DNA of 64,000 nucleotides from a bacterium 1xD42-67 (GCA_003612335.1 RAYO01000005.1:62001-126000); one strand, 5' to 3'; positions 14,543 through 23,230 are shown, numbered from the stretch's first letter. Notes: a model not told the origin generated them from the letters alone. Translations and numbers: made by a program.

Positions 14543-15238
14543 GTGAAAAAGAAAGTAGTTTCCCTTGGGCTGGCGCTGATCATGCTGGCCTCTCTGGGCC
14601 TGACCGGCTGCCAGAAGAAAGAGGCCCCGATCGCCGCAGATAAGGTGGCAGAGGTCATCTTTGATATGATGCTGAAGAACGACGCCTCCAGCGCCGTAGA
14701 GCTGTTCGGCTACGCCTCTGAGGAGGAGGCCCGGGAGGATATGGGCCTGGAGGGCGATATCTACGAGGGCATGGCCGACGAGATCGTGAGCGGCTTCAAG
14801 GCCCAGGGCATCCCTGTCTCCAGTGAAGATGCCCAGGCCTTCCTGGACGCCTTCATCTCCATGTTCAAGAGCGTGGAGATGACCGCCAAGGTGAAGGAAT
14901 CCAACGAGAAAGAGGGCACCGCTGTGGTCACCTGCACCATCAGCACCTTCGATCCTGATGCTCTGAACGATGCGGTGAACGGCGCGATGACCGAGCTGAT
15001 GTCCGACCCCAGCATCATGAACAGCACCGATGTGGAGGCGGTCTTCGGTGCCATCCTCACCGCTGTGGCCGAGTCCATCGCCGACCTGGAGCCCTCTGAT
15101 GAGACCGCAGACTTCGATGTGGACTTCGAGCTGGGTGTCCTGGAGGTCAACGGCAAGGAGAAGAAGGCTTGGCTGCCCGCAGACGCCGCCAAGTTCGGCG
15201 AGCTGGTGTCTACCACCGCCCTGGGCGGTCTGGCCTGA
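14543..15238 (+). CDS. Lipoprotein, possibly DUF5105-like, 231 aa
   Basis: The start is a GTG at 14543 preceded by GGGAGGAAG; an ATG at 14528 would place the site inside the gene. The signal peptide MKKKVVSLGLALIMLASLGL leads to lipobox LTGC (Cys23). The mature protein is acidic and helical (VIFDMMLKNDASSAVELFGY; AFLDAFISMFKSVEM) and ends in a beta segment (DFDVDFELGVLEVNGKEKKA). The layout of a helical repeat plus NTF2-like end resembles DUF5105 lipoproteins, but I am not certain. It is anchored on the outer face of the membrane. A terminator at 15268 separates it from the fab operon. Confidence 0.72.
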   Translation: MKKKVVSLGLALIMLASLGLTGCQKKEAPIAADKVAEVIFDMMLKNDASSAVELFGYASEEEAREDMGLEGDIYEGMADEIVSGFKAQGIPVSSEDAQAFLDAFISMFKSVEMTAKVKESNEKEGTAVVTCTISTFDPDALNDAVNGAMTELMSDPSIMNSTDVEAVFGAILTAVAESIADLEPSDETADFDVDFELGVLEVNGKEKKAWLPADAAKFGELVSTTALGGLA

Positions 15239-15267
15239 GCCAGCGGCCTGGATACATGACATCCCAT

Positions 15268-15313
15268 CCGGCCGGAACGGTGACAGCCGTTTCCGGCCGG
15301 TCTTTTGTCTTTT
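15268..15313 (+). terminator. Rho-independent terminator after the lipoprotein gene
   Basis: CCGGCCGGAA-CGG pairs with CCG-TTTCCGGCCGG, followed by TCTTTTGTCTTTT. It separates the lipoprotein gene from the fab promoter. Confidence 0.85.
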
Positions 15314-15403
15314 GGGGCGCTGTGGGAAACAGGCAAAAGGCCCGCGGGGGGGAGGCCGGATCTGTTTGGAATGGGGAAAAGAGCCTGGCCGGAAAGATTT
15401 CCC

Positions 15404-15431
15404 TTGACTTTGGGGCTGGTCGTCATATAAT
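15404..15431 (+). promoter_or_regulatory. Promoter of the fatty-acid biosynthesis operon
   Basis: TTGACT (15404-15409), 16-nt spacer, TATAAT (15426-15431), close to consensus. A long inverted repeat begins 5 nt downstream. Confidence 0.8.
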
Positions 15432-15435
15432 AAGT

Positions 15436-15477
15436 CTCAAGAATTTTATTTAAAATTTTTTAGATAAAATCCTTGAG
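15436..15477 (+). promoter_or_regulatory. Inverted repeat at the start of the fab operon, candidate regulator site
   Basis: Arms CTCAAGAATTTTAT (15436-15449) and ATAAAATCCTTGAG (15464-15477) match at 13 of 14 positions around a 14-nt AT-rich centre. The repeat lies over the expected transcription start. It is a good candidate operator for the MarR/FabT-like protein encoded at the end of the operon, or alternatively a leader stem-loop. It is much more AT-rich than its surroundings. Confidence 0.65.
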
Positions 15478-15535
15478 CAGAGTCCAAAGGAGATTCGGAG
15501 GACCTGTGTAAATTTGAAAGGACGGTCGATCTGAC

Positions 15536-15772
15536 ATGGAGATCAATTTTGAGAATGTGCGCGATATCATCGTGGAGACCCTGAGCTGTGACGCGGAGGA
15601 CGTGAAGCTGGAGACCAACCTGGTGGAGGACCTGGAGGCCGACTCCCTGGAGGTGGTGGAGCTGTCCATGGCCCTCCAGGAGAAGCTGGGCGTGGGCATC
15701 GAGGACGAGGACCTGGAGAAGATCAAGACGGTCCAGGACATCCTGGATTACATCAAGGCCAAGCAGGCCTGA
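15536..15772 (+). CDS. acpP: Acyl carrier protein
   Basis: 78 aa, a standard ACP: four helices, with the phosphopantetheine site ADSLEVVEL at Ser37. It carries the growing acyl chain through the type II fatty-acid cycle. The GAAAGGACGG region 15 nt before ATG and a further purine stretch serve as ribosome binding site. It is the first gene of the operon, which gives it the shortest distance to the promoter and the highest expected output, consistent with its role as an abundant carrier. Confidence 0.97.
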   Translation: MEINFENVRDIIVETLSCDAEDVKLETNLVEDLEADSLEVVELSMALQEKLGVGIEDEDLEKIKTVQDILDYIKAKQA

Positions 15773-15792
15773 GCGGGCGAGGAGGCTGCGTC

Positions 15793-16209
15793 ATGGAATT
15801 ACAGGATCTGTACGGCCTGATGGACCGCTTCGCGGCCTCCGGCCTGACGGCCCTGGAGTGGGAACACGAGGGAGAGCGGGTGGCGCTGAAGAAGGAGCAG
15901 ACGGTCATCGGGACTGTACCTGCCGTTGCAGCCGTTCCCGCCCCCGCTCCCCAGGAGAAGGAGGACCGGGGCGACCTGGTGACCGCCCCTCTGGTGGGCG
16001 TGTTCTATGCCGCTCCCGCTCCCGGCGAGGCGCCCTTCGCCGCCCCAGGCGACCAGGTGAAGAAGGGGGCCGCCCTGTGCCTCATCGAGGCCATGAAGAT
16101 GATGAGCGAGGTCCCTGCCCCCGCCGACTGTGTGGTGGAGGAGGTCCTGGCCAAAGACGGCGAGGCGGTGGGCTACGGCGCCCCCCTCTTCCGGATCCGG
16201 AGGGTGTGA
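15793..16209 (+). CDS. accB: Biotin carboxyl carrier protein of acetyl-CoA carboxylase
   Basis: 138 aa. A short N-terminal dimer/partner helix (LQDLYGLMDRFAASGLTALE) is followed by an Ala-Pro-rich linker (about 42-56) and the biotinyl domain with EAMKMM. Biotin is attached to Lys102. It shuttles the carboxyl group from AccC to the AccDA transferase. ATG is preceded by GAGGAGGCTGCGTC. It lies 20 nt after acpP and 4 nt before accC. Confidence 0.96.
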   Translation: MELQDLYGLMDRFAASGLTALEWEHEGERVALKKEQTVIGTVPAVAAVPAPAPQEKEDRGDLVTAPLVGVFYAAPAPGEAPFAAPGDQVKKGAALCLIEAMKMMSEVPAPADCVVEEVLAKDGEAVGYGAPLFRIRRV

Positions 16210-16213
16210 GACG

Positions 16214-17611
16214 ATGCTGAAGCGTGTCCTCATCGCCAACCGCGGGGAGATCGCCCTGCGGATCATCCGGGCCTGCCGGGAGCTGGACATCGAGACGGTG
16301 GCCGTCTGGTCCGAGGCCGACGAGAGCTCTCTGGCCGCCCAGCTGGCCACCGTCTCTTTGTGTATCGGACCAGCTAAGGCGGCGGACAGCTATCTGAACC
16401 AAGATGCCATCCTCTCTGCCGCCCAGGCCAACCACTGCGACGCCATCCACCCCGGTTACGGATTCCTGTCGGAGAATCCGGACTTCGCCGACCGGTGTGT
16501 GGAGGCGGGACTGAAGTATATCGGTCCTTCCGGAGACGTGATCCGGAAGCTGGGCAGCAAGTCCGCCGCCCGCACTCTGGCCCAGAGTGCCGGGGTGCCA
16601 GTGGTGCCCGGCTCCGTCGGAGCCGTGAAGAACGTCCGCCAGGCCAAGGCCCTGGCGGAGGAGGTGGGCTATCCGGTCCTCCTGAAAGCCTCCGCCGGCG
16701 GAGGAGGACGGGGGATGCGTCAGGCCGACGGCCCTGAGGGGCTGGAGCGGGCCTTTCAGGACGCTAGGGCCGAGGCAGTGGCCTGCTTCGGCGACGGAGA
16801 ACTCTATCTGGAGAAGCTGGTGGTGGAGCCCCGGCATATCGAGTTCCAGATCATGGCGGACAGCCAGGGCCATGTGGTCCACCTGGGGGAGCGGGACTGC
16901 TCCATCCAGCGCCGCCGCCAAAAGCTGGTAGAGGAGTCCCCCTCCAAGGCCCTCACCCCCCAGCTGCGGGAGGAGATGGGCCGGGCCGCCGCAGCCGCCG
17001 CGCGGGCGGCGGGCTATGTGGGCGCGGGGACGGTGGAGTTCGTCCTGGCCCCCGACGGCCAGTTCTATTTCATCGAGATGAACACCCGGATCCAGGTGGA
17101 GCACCCGGTCACCGAGCTGGTGACGGGGATCGACCTGGTGAAGGAGCAGCTGCGGGTGGCCTCTGGCCTGCCCCTGTCCTTTGCCCAGGAGGACGTCCAG
17201 GTGTCCGGCCACGCCATCGAGTGCCGGATCAATGCCGAGGACCCGGATCGGGACTTCATGCCCTGCCCGGGGGAGGTCACCTTCCTCCACCTGCCCGGCG
17301 GCCCGGGGATCCGGGTGGACACCGCCCTGTATACCGGCTATGAGGTGCCCCCTTACTACGATTCCCTGGTGGCGAAGGTGCTCGCCCACGCCCCCACCCG
17401 GCTGGAGGCCATCCGCCGGATGCGCCGGGCCCTGGAGGAGCTGATCGTCGAGGGATTCCCGACCAACGCTCCTTTGGCCCACCTGATCATGCACGACCCC
17501 GAGTTTGTCCGGGGCCGGTACGATACCGGCTTTTTGGACAAAAAGCTGGAGGATCTGCTGGAGCTGGTCCGGACCTGTGACCGGCTGATGGAGGGGGAGG
17601 AGAAGCAGTGA
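16214..17611 (+). CDS. accC: Biotin carboxylase subunit of acetyl-CoA carboxylase
   Basis: 465 aa (E. coli 449). ANRGEIALRIIRACRELDIE opens the biotin carboxylase N-domain. The ATP-grasp part has the KASAGGGGRGMR glycine loop, and the catalytic EMNTRIQVEHPVTE motif is present near residue 290. It carboxylates biotin on AccB using ATP and bicarbonate. The start at 16214 is 4 nt past the accB stop, and the stop overlaps accD (ATGA-like overlap), giving tight coupling of the four acc genes. Confidence 0.97.
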   Translation: MLKRVLIANRGEIALRIIRACRELDIETVAVWSEADESSLAAQLATVSLCIGPAKAADSYLNQDAILSAAQANHCDAIHPGYGFLSENPDFADRCVEAGLKYIGPSGDVIRKLGSKSAARTLAQSAGVPVVPGSVGAVKNVRQAKALAEEVGYPVLLKASAGGGGRGMRQADGPEGLERAFQDARAEAVACFGDGELYLEKLVVEPRHIEFQIMADSQGHVVHLGERDCSIQRRRQKLVEESPSKALTPQLREEMGRAAAAAARAAGYVGAGTVEFVLAPDGQFYFIEMNTRIQVEHPVTELVTGIDLVKEQLRVASGLPLSFAQEDVQVSGHAIECRINAEDPDRDFMPCPGEVTFLHLPGGPGIRVDTALYTGYEVPPYYDSLVAKVLAHAPTRLEAIRRMRRALEELIVEGFPTNAPLAHLIMHDPEFVRGRYDTGFLDKKLEDLLELVRTCDRLMEGEEKQ

Positions 17612-18462
17612 ATCGAACATTTTCCCGGCGCCGGGACCGGCTGCTGGTCTACCGCTCTATGCGGGAGAACAAGCTGTCCTCCACCCGGCGGACCAAATGC
17701 CCCGAATGCGGGGAGGAGAGCGCCGATCTGGAGTGGGAGCGCGGCTTGCAGGTGTGCCCCCGATGCGCTTTCCACAGCCCTATCGGGGCCTATTACCGCC
17801 TGTCCACGATCTTGGACCCCGGCTCCTTCCAGGAGCTGGAGGAGAAGCTGGTCCCTGCCGATCCCCTCGCCTTCCCCGGCTACCCCGCCAAGGTGGCGGG
17901 GCTGGCGGAGAGCACCGGCCTGAGCGACGCGGCGGTGGCTGCCCTGGGCAGGGTCGAGGACCATAGAGCGGTCTTCGTGGTGCTGGACAGCCGGTTCCTG
18001 ATGGGCAGCATGGGCACGGCGGTGGGGGAGAAAGTGACCAGAGCGGTGGAGCATGCCGAAAAGAAGAAGCTCCCTCTGGTGATCTTCTCGGCCAGCGGCG
18101 GGGCCCGGATGCAGGAGGGGATCTTCTCCCTGATGCAGATGGCCAAGACTGCCGCCGCTATCCAGCGCTTCCAGAGCCGGGGCGGTCTGTACATCTCCTG
18201 CTTCACCCACCCCACCACCGGCGGGGTGACGGCCAGCTTCGCCTCTCTGGGCGATGTCATCCTGGCTGAGCCCGGGGCCCTGATCGGTTTTGCCGGCCCC
18301 CGGGTGATCGAACAGACCATCGGGGAGAAGCTGCCCGAGGGCTTCCAGCGGGCGGAGTACCTGCTGGATCACGGCTTTTTGGACCAGATCGTCCCCCGGG
18401 ACCAGTGGCGGGCCGTCCTGGCCCAGCTGCTGGCCCTCCACGAGAAGGGGGGACGTACATGA
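17608..18462 (+). CDS. accD: Acetyl-CoA carboxylase carboxyltransferase, beta subunit
   Basis: 284 aa. The N-terminal zinc ribbon is formed by Cys31, Cys34, Cys50 and Cys53. The crotonase-like core contains FSASGGARMQEGIFSLMQMA and the GFAGPRVIEQTIGEKLPEGF segment typical of AccD. With AccA it moves the carboxyl group from biotin to acetyl-CoA, forming malonyl-CoA. It starts within the accC stop (GTGAATC region, ATG overlap of 4 nt) and its own stop overlaps accA. Confidence 0.96.
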   Translation: MNRTFSRRRDRLLVYRSMRENKLSSTRRTKCPECGEESADLEWERGLQVCPRCAFHSPIGAYYRLSTILDPGSFQELEEKLVPADPLAFPGYPAKVAGLAESTGLSDAAVAALGRVEDHRAVFVVLDSRFLMGSMGTAVGEKVTRAVEHAEKKKLPLVIFSASGGARMQEGIFSLMQMAKTAAAIQRFQSRGGLYISCFTHPTTGGVTASFASLGDVILAEPGALIGFAGPRVIEQTIGEKLPEGFQRAEYLLDHGFLDQIVPRDQWRAVLAQLLALHEKGGRT

Positions 18463-19283
18463 GCCGCTATACGCCGGAAGAGAAGGTGAAGCTCGCCCGC
18501 CACCCGGACCGTCCGGGGACGGCGGACTTCATCCAGGCCCTGTTCACCGACTTCTTTGAGCAGCGGGGAGACCGGCTGTGCCGGGAGGACGGGAGCATCC
18601 TGGGAGGGATCGCCCGGTTCCACGGCCGGCCCGTCACGGTGGTCGGCCACCGGAAAGGGAGGAGCCTGGAGGAGAACCTGGTCTGCAACTTTGGGATGCC
18701 GGGCCCCGAGGGCTACCGCAAGGCACAGCGGCTGATGCGCCAGGCGGAGAAGTTCGGCCGGCCTATCATCACCTTCGTGGATACACCGGGGGCCTACCCC
18801 GGCACAGAGGCGGAGGAGCGGGGCCAGGGAGAGGCCATCGCCCAGTGTCTGGCCCTGATGAGCGCCCTCACTGTCCCTGTGATCGCCGTGGTCACTGGGG
18901 AGGGGGGGAGCGGCGGGGCCTTGGCCCTGGCCGTAGCCAACCGGGTGCTCATGCTGGAGCACGCGGTCTACTCTGTCCTCTCCCCCGAGGGCTTCGCCTC
19001 CATCCTGTGGAAGGACTCCTCCCGGGCGGGGGAGGCCTGTTCTGTGATGAAGCTCACCGCCCAGGATCTGCGCCGGGGCGGGATCGTCCAGGGGGTCCTG
19101 CGGGAGCCGGAGGGCGGGGCCCACACCGACTGGGAGGCCGTCTTCCGCACGGTCGATGCTGCTCTGGTGAAGGAGCTGGCCGCTTTGGATAAGCTGAAGG
19201 GACCTGCCCTGGCCAAGCAGAGATACGATATGTTCCGCGCCATGGGGCAGGATCTGCCCCTGGCGAGGGAGGAGGAGCCATGA
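18459..19283 (+). CDS. accA: Acetyl-CoA carboxylase carboxyltransferase, alpha subunit
   Basis: 274 aa, somewhat shorter than the E. coli protein (319 aa) because the N-terminal helical extension is reduced, as in other Firmicutes. Key segments are FVDTPGAYPGTEAEERGQGE and VTGEGGSGGALALAVAN, which build the acetyl-CoA and carboxybiotin sites, and the VYSVLSPEGFASILWKD stretch. The ATG overlaps the accD stop, with GGGGGG as ribosome site. Coupled expression fits the alpha2beta2 stoichiometry. Confidence 0.96.
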   Translation: MSRYTPEEKVKLARHPDRPGTADFIQALFTDFFEQRGDRLCREDGSILGGIARFHGRPVTVVGHRKGRSLEENLVCNFGMPGPEGYRKAQRLMRQAEKFGRPIITFVDTPGAYPGTEAEERGQGEAIAQCLALMSALTVPVIAVVTGEGGSGGALALAVANRVLMLEHAVYSVLSPEGFASILWKDSSRAGEACSVMKLTAQDLRRGGIVQGVLREPEGGAHTDWEAVFRTVDAALVKELAALDKLKGPALAKQRYDMFRAMGQDLPLAREEEP

Positions 19284-20221
19284 GCGCGCCCCATATCTTG
19301 GCCACCGGCCGCTGTCTGCCGGGCCGGGTGGTCACCAACGAGGAATTGAGCCGGACCGTGGATACCAGCGACGAGTGGGTATTCAGCCGGACCGGGATCC
19401 ACAGCCGCTGTTTCTGTGAGGCGGAGACCGGCCTGGACCTGGCCTTAGGCGCGGCGCGGCAGGCGATGGAACGGGCAGAGGTCACGGCTGCGGACATCGG
19501 GGTGTGCCTGGTGGGCACCTTCACCCCCGACCACGCCAGTCCCTCCACCGCATGTCTGCTCCAGCGGGCACTTGGCCTGGAAGAGGATACGGTCTGCTTC
19601 GACCTGAACGCCGCCTGCGCTGGCTTCCTATATGGGCTGAAGACGGCCCACGCCCTGCTGTCCGACGCCGCCAGGCCCTATGCCCTAGTGGTGGGGGCGG
19701 AGGTCATCAGCCGGGTGATGGACATGGCCGACCGGAACACCTGCGTCCTCTTCGGGGACGGGGCCGGTGCGGCGGTGATCCGCCGGGAGGAGGACCGCGC
19801 CTGGCACACTGTTTTCGGTTCCCGGGGGGATCCGGACAGCATCCGGGTGCAGGGGCCGGGGCCTGTGCCATCCTCGATCCATATGGACGGCAAGGCGGTG
19901 TTCCGCTTCGCTGTAGAGGTGGTAGAGGGGGCCATCCGCCAGCTTTTGGCGGCGGAGGGACTGGAGTCGGTGAACGACCTGGATCTGGTGGTCTGCCACC
20001 AGGCCAACGCCAGGATCGTGGACTATGTAGCCAAGCGTCTGAAGGCCCGGGAGGGCCTGTTCTATAAGAACATGGACCGCTACGGCAACACCTCAGCCGC
20101 CAGCATCCCCATCGCCCTGGACGAGCTGGTCCAGGACGGGGCCCTGCGGCCTGGGATGCGTCTGGCCACGGTAGGCTTCGGCGGCGGGCTCACCTGGGCC
20201 GGGGCGCTATTGCGGTGGTAA
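19280..20221 (+). CDS. fabH: 3-oxoacyl-ACP synthase III
   Basis: 313 aa. The catalytic triad is visible: Cys113 in LNAACAGFLYGL, His in VVCHQANARI, and Asn in YGNTSAASIP. The C-terminal GFGGGLTWAGALL is typical. It condenses acetyl- or branched acyl-CoA with malonyl-ACP to start each chain. It overlaps accA by 4 nt. After it comes a 65-nt gap containing a palindromic repeat unit before fabK. Confidence 0.97.
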   Translation: MSAPHILATGRCLPGRVVTNEELSRTVDTSDEWVFSRTGIHSRCFCEAETGLDLALGAARQAMERAEVTAADIGVCLVGTFTPDHASPSTACLLQRALGLEEDTVCFDLNAACAGFLYGLKTAHALLSDAARPYALVVGAEVISRVMDMADRNTCVLFGDGAGAAVIRREEDRAWHTVFGSRGDPDSIRVQGPGPVPSSIHMDGKAVFRFAVEVVEGAIRQLLAAEGLESVNDLDLVVCHQANARIVDYVAKRLKAREGLFYKNMDRYGNTSAASIPIALDELVQDGALRPGMRLATVGFGGGLTWAGALLRW

Positions 20222-20228
20222 AAAGGCT

Positions 20229-20255
20229 GTAGGGGCGGACGATCTCCGCCCCTAC
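20229..20255. repeat. GTAGGGGCGGA palindrome between fabH and fabK
   Basis: GTAGGGGCGGA and TCCGCCCCTAC form an 11-bp perfect stem with a 5-nt loop. It shares GTAGGGG(G)CGG with the repeats at 8041 and 58762. Inside the operon it could act as an mRNA stem that partly terminates or protects the upstream part. Confidence 0.65.
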
Positions 20256-20286
20256 GAGTGGAGCCATCCATACAAGGAGTGGTAAT

Positions 20287-21222
20287 ATGAAACTCAATGA
20301 GATCCTGGGGACCGAGTTCCCCATCATCCAGGGCGGCATGGCCAATATCGCCACCGGCGAGTTCGCCGCCGCCGTGTCTAACGCCGGGGCCTTGGGCCTG
20401 ATCGGCGCGGGAGGCATGAACACGCAGGCCCTGCGGGAACATATCCATAAGTGCAAGGAGCTGACGGATAAGCCCTTCGGTGTGAACATCATGCTGATGA
20501 ATCCCGCCGCCGCCGAGATGGCCCAGGTGGTCATCGAAGAGGGGGTGAAGGTGGTCACCACCGGCGCCGGAGTGCCTGGCCAGTTCGTCCCTGCCTGGAA
20601 GGAAGCAGGCATCAAGGTCTTCCCCGTGGTCCCCGCCACCACTCTGGTGAAGCGGCTGGAGCCTCTCGGCGTGGACGGCTTCATCGCCGAGGGCACCGAG
20701 TCCGGCGGCCACGTGGGCGAGCTGACCACTATGGCCCTGGTGCCCCAGGTGTGTGAGGTCACCGATCTGCCTGTCATCGCCGCCGGGGGCATCGCCAGCG
20801 GGAAACAGCTGGCTGCCGCCTTCGCCCTGGGGGCCTGCGGCGCTCAGGTGGGCACCTGCCTGCTGGTGAGCGAGGAATGTCCCATCCACGACAACTACAA
20901 GCAGGCCGTCCTGAAAGCCAAGGACAGCGATACCACCGTCACCGGCCGGTCCGCCAACGCCCCGGTGCGGATCTTGAAGAACCAGATGTCCCGAGAGTAT
21001 CTGAAGCTGGAGCGGGCGGGGGCCGACCGGATGGAGCTGGAGAAGCTGACCTTGGGCGGGCTGCGCCGGGCCGTTTTCGAGGGCGATACCAAGACCGGTT
21101 CTCTCATGTGCGGCCAGGTGGCCGGGATGCTCCACCAGATCCGTCCCCTGCGGACGATTCTGGAGGAGCTGATGAGAGACAGCCGGACCATCCTGGCGGA
21201 AACGGAGTCCAAATGGCGGTGA
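20287..21222 (+). CDS. fabK: Enoyl-ACP reductase, FMN-dependent (FabK type)
   Basis: 311 aa. It is a TIM-barrel FMN enzyme of the 2-nitropropane-dioxygenase fold: FPIIQGGMANIATGEFAAAV at the start, the EGTESGGHVGE flavin/catalytic region, then VIAAGGIASGKQLAAAFALG and AQVGTCLLVSEEC. These match FabK, the triclosan-resistant enoyl reductase of streptococci and Clostridia that finishes each elongation round with NAD(P)H. CAAGGAG lies 8 nt before ATG. Its stop overlaps the start of a second FMN barrel enzyme by 10 nt. Confidence 0.93.
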   Translation: MKLNEILGTEFPIIQGGMANIATGEFAAAVSNAGALGLIGAGGMNTQALREHIHKCKELTDKPFGVNIMLMNPAAAEMAQVVIEEGVKVVTTGAGVPGQFVPAWKEAGIKVFPVVPATTLVKRLEPLGVDGFIAEGTESGGHVGELTTMALVPQVCEVTDLPVIAAGGIASGKQLAAAFALGACGAQVGTCLLVSEECPIHDNYKQAVLKAKDSDTTVTGRSANAPVRILKNQMSREYLKLERAGADRMELEKLTLGGLRRAVFEGDTKTGSLMCGQVAGMLHQIRPLRTILEELMRDSRTILAETESKWR

Positions 21223-22301
21223 GATTGGGGAGACACAGCTTGTCCCTGCCCATTCTGCAGGGCGGCATGGGGATCGGGATCAGCCTGGACCGGCTGGCCG
21301 GAGCGGTGGCCGCCAAGGGCGGCATGGGGACCATCTCCACCGCCGCCTGTGGCTTCCAGGAGCCGGACTACGGCCGGGACCCCAGCGGCGCCAGTCTCCG
21401 GGCCCTGGACCGTCAGGTCCGGCGGGCCAAGGAGCTGGCCAAGGGGGCCGGGATGGTGGCGGTGAACGCCATGGTGGCCACGGCCCAGTACGCTGACAGC
21501 GTCCGGACCGCCCTGAGGGCCGGGGTGGACGCGGTGGTCAGCGGGGCGGGCCTGCCCCTTCAGCTCCCTGCTTTGGCGGCGGAGGTGCCGGAGAGCACCG
21601 CCGCCCTGGCCCCTATCGTCAGCAGCGGCAAGGCCGCCGCCCTGATCTGCAAGGTCTGGGATAAACGCTGCCGCCGCATCCCGGACTTCGTGGTCCTGGA
21701 GGGTCCCCTGGCGGGGGGACACCTGGGATTCTCTCCTGAGGAGGCTGTCCAGGCCCAAGCGGGCCGTCCCGTCTCGCTCAGCAGACTGCTCCAGGATGTG
21801 AGGGAGGCTCTGGCTCCCTGGCGGGAGAGATACCGGCGCGATATCCCTGTCTTCGTGGCAGGAGGGGTAGAGGATGGGGCCCAGATGGCCCGCTATATGG
21901 AAGAGGGGGCCGCTGGGGCCCAGTTCGCCACCCGATTCATCGCCACGGAGGAGTGCGACGCCAGCGAGGGCTATAAGCAGATCCTCCTGAATGCCCAGAC
22001 AGAGGATGTGACCATCGTCAAGAGCCCTGTGGGGATGCCAGGACGGGCCCTGCGCAGCCCTCTGGTCCGCCGGGTGGAGGAGGGGGGCCAGCCAAGGCCC
22101 TCCAAGTGCGTGGGATGCCTGGTCCCCTGCAAAAAGCTGGAGTCTCCCTACTGCATCTCTCAGGCACTCATCGCCGCCTGGGATGGGGATTGGGAGAACG
22201 GACTGTTCTTCTGCGGGTCCAATGTGGGCCAGGTGGATACGATGTCCACTGTGGGAGAACAGATGGATCAGATCATGACAGAATGGAGGGCGGCACGATG
22301 A
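21213..22301 (+). CDS. Second FMN-dependent barrel oxidoreductase (nitronate monooxygenase-like), with Cys motif
   Basis: 362 aa. It has the same fold family as FabK (SLPILQGGMGIGISLDRLAG; EGPLAGGHLGFSPEE; FVAGGVEDGAQMARYMEEGA) but is longer and clearly divergent. A C-terminal extension carries C-x2-C-x3-C-x7-C (Cys299, 302, 306 and 314), which could hold an iron-sulfur cluster or zinc, and ends GLFFCGSNVGQVDTM. Proteins of this type are usually annotated as nitronate monooxygenases without proof. Its place between fabK and fabD, overlapping both, argues for a role in lipid metabolism, possibly an alternative enoyl reductase or isomerase. Confidence 0.82.
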   Translation: MAVRLGRHSLSLPILQGGMGIGISLDRLAGAVAAKGGMGTISTAACGFQEPDYGRDPSGASLRALDRQVRRAKELAKGAGMVAVNAMVATAQYADSVRTALRAGVDAVVSGAGLPLQLPALAAEVPESTAALAPIVSSGKAAALICKVWDKRCRRIPDFVVLEGPLAGGHLGFSPEEAVQAQAGRPVSLSRLLQDVREALAPWRERYRRDIPVFVAGGVEDGAQMARYMEEGAAGAQFATRFIATEECDASEGYKQILLNAQTEDVTIVKSPVGMPGRALRSPLVRRVEEGGQPRPSKCVGCLVPCKKLESPYCISQALIAAWDGDWENGLFFCGSNVGQVDTMSTVGEQMDQIMTEWRAAR

Positions 22302-23230
22302 TCGCCTTTGTTTACGCTGGCCAGGGGAGCCAGAAGGTCGGCATGGGGAAGGACTTCTATGAGGAGCTCCCTGGGTTCGCCGCAGCGCTGGACAGCGCCC
22401 CGGTGGACTTCGACCTGAAAAAGCTGTGCTTCGAAGGCCCGGAAGAGGAGCTGTCCCAGACCCGTTACACCCAGCCCTGCATGGTGGCCTTCGCCGTCGG
22501 GGTGACCGACCTGCTGTATCAGGAGGGGATCCGGCCCCAGATCGCGGCGGGGCTCTCCCTGGGGGAGTACTCCGCCCTGTACGCCGCCGGCGTCTTCGAC
22601 CGGGAGACCGCCATCTCCACCGTGGCCCTCCGGGGCCGGGCGATGGAGGAGGCCGCCGCCGGACTGGACTGCGGCATGACCGCTGTCCTTGGCTTGGAGC
22701 GGGAGAGGCTCCAGACGGCCTGCGACGGAGCGGCGGACCTGGGCGTGGTCCAGATCTGCAACTACAACTGTCCCGGCCAGCTGGTCATCGGCGGCGAGAA
22801 GGCGGCGGTGGACCGGGCCGGAGAGCTGGCGAAGGAACTGGGCGCCAAGCGGTGTATGCCCCTGAAGGTCAGCGGGCCCTTCCACACCAGGCTGATGGCG
22901 CCGGCTGGGGAGGTCCTGGCCGCCCATTTCAGGACCATCTCCTTCGCGCCCATGGAGTTGCCCGTCTATTTCAACTGCAAGGGCGGTCCTATGGAGGAGG
23001 GGGACACCATCCCCGCTCTGCTGGAGCGCCAGGTCCAGTCCTCCGTCTACTGGGAGGACACCATCCGCGCCATGGAGGCGGCAGGGGTGGACACTGTGGT
23101 GGAGATCGGACCGGGGAAGGCTCTGAGCGGCTTCTTCAAAAAGACGGCCCCTAAGATCAAGACCTATCACATCGACACAGCGGCGGATTTCCGAGATGTG
23201 GTGTCCGCTCTGAAAGGAGAGAACGAATGA
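22298..23230 (+). CDS. fabD: Malonyl-CoA:ACP transacylase
   Basis: 310 aa. VYAGQGSQKVGMGKDFYEEL opens the acyltransferase domain; the nucleophile is Ser87 in GLSLGEYSAL; the active-site His lies in SGPFHTRLM. It loads malonyl groups onto ACP. ATG at 22298 overlaps the preceding stop and has GGAGGG 6 nt upstream; the longer upstream frame is antisense of nothing and has no site. The stop overlaps fabG by 4 nt. Confidence 0.96.
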   Translation: MIAFVYAGQGSQKVGMGKDFYEELPGFAAALDSAPVDFDLKKLCFEGPEEELSQTRYTQPCMVAFAVGVTDLLYQEGIRPQIAAGLSLGEYSALYAAGVFDRETAISTVALRGRAMEEAAAGLDCGMTAVLGLERERLQTACDGAADLGVVQICNYNCPGQLVIGGEKAAVDRAGELAKELGAKRCMPLKVSGPFHTRLMAPAGEVLAAHFRTISFAPMELPVYFNCKGGPMEEGDTIPALLERQVQSSVYWEDTIRAMEAAGVDTVVEIGPGKALSGFFKKTAPKIKTYHIDTAADFRDVVSALKGENE

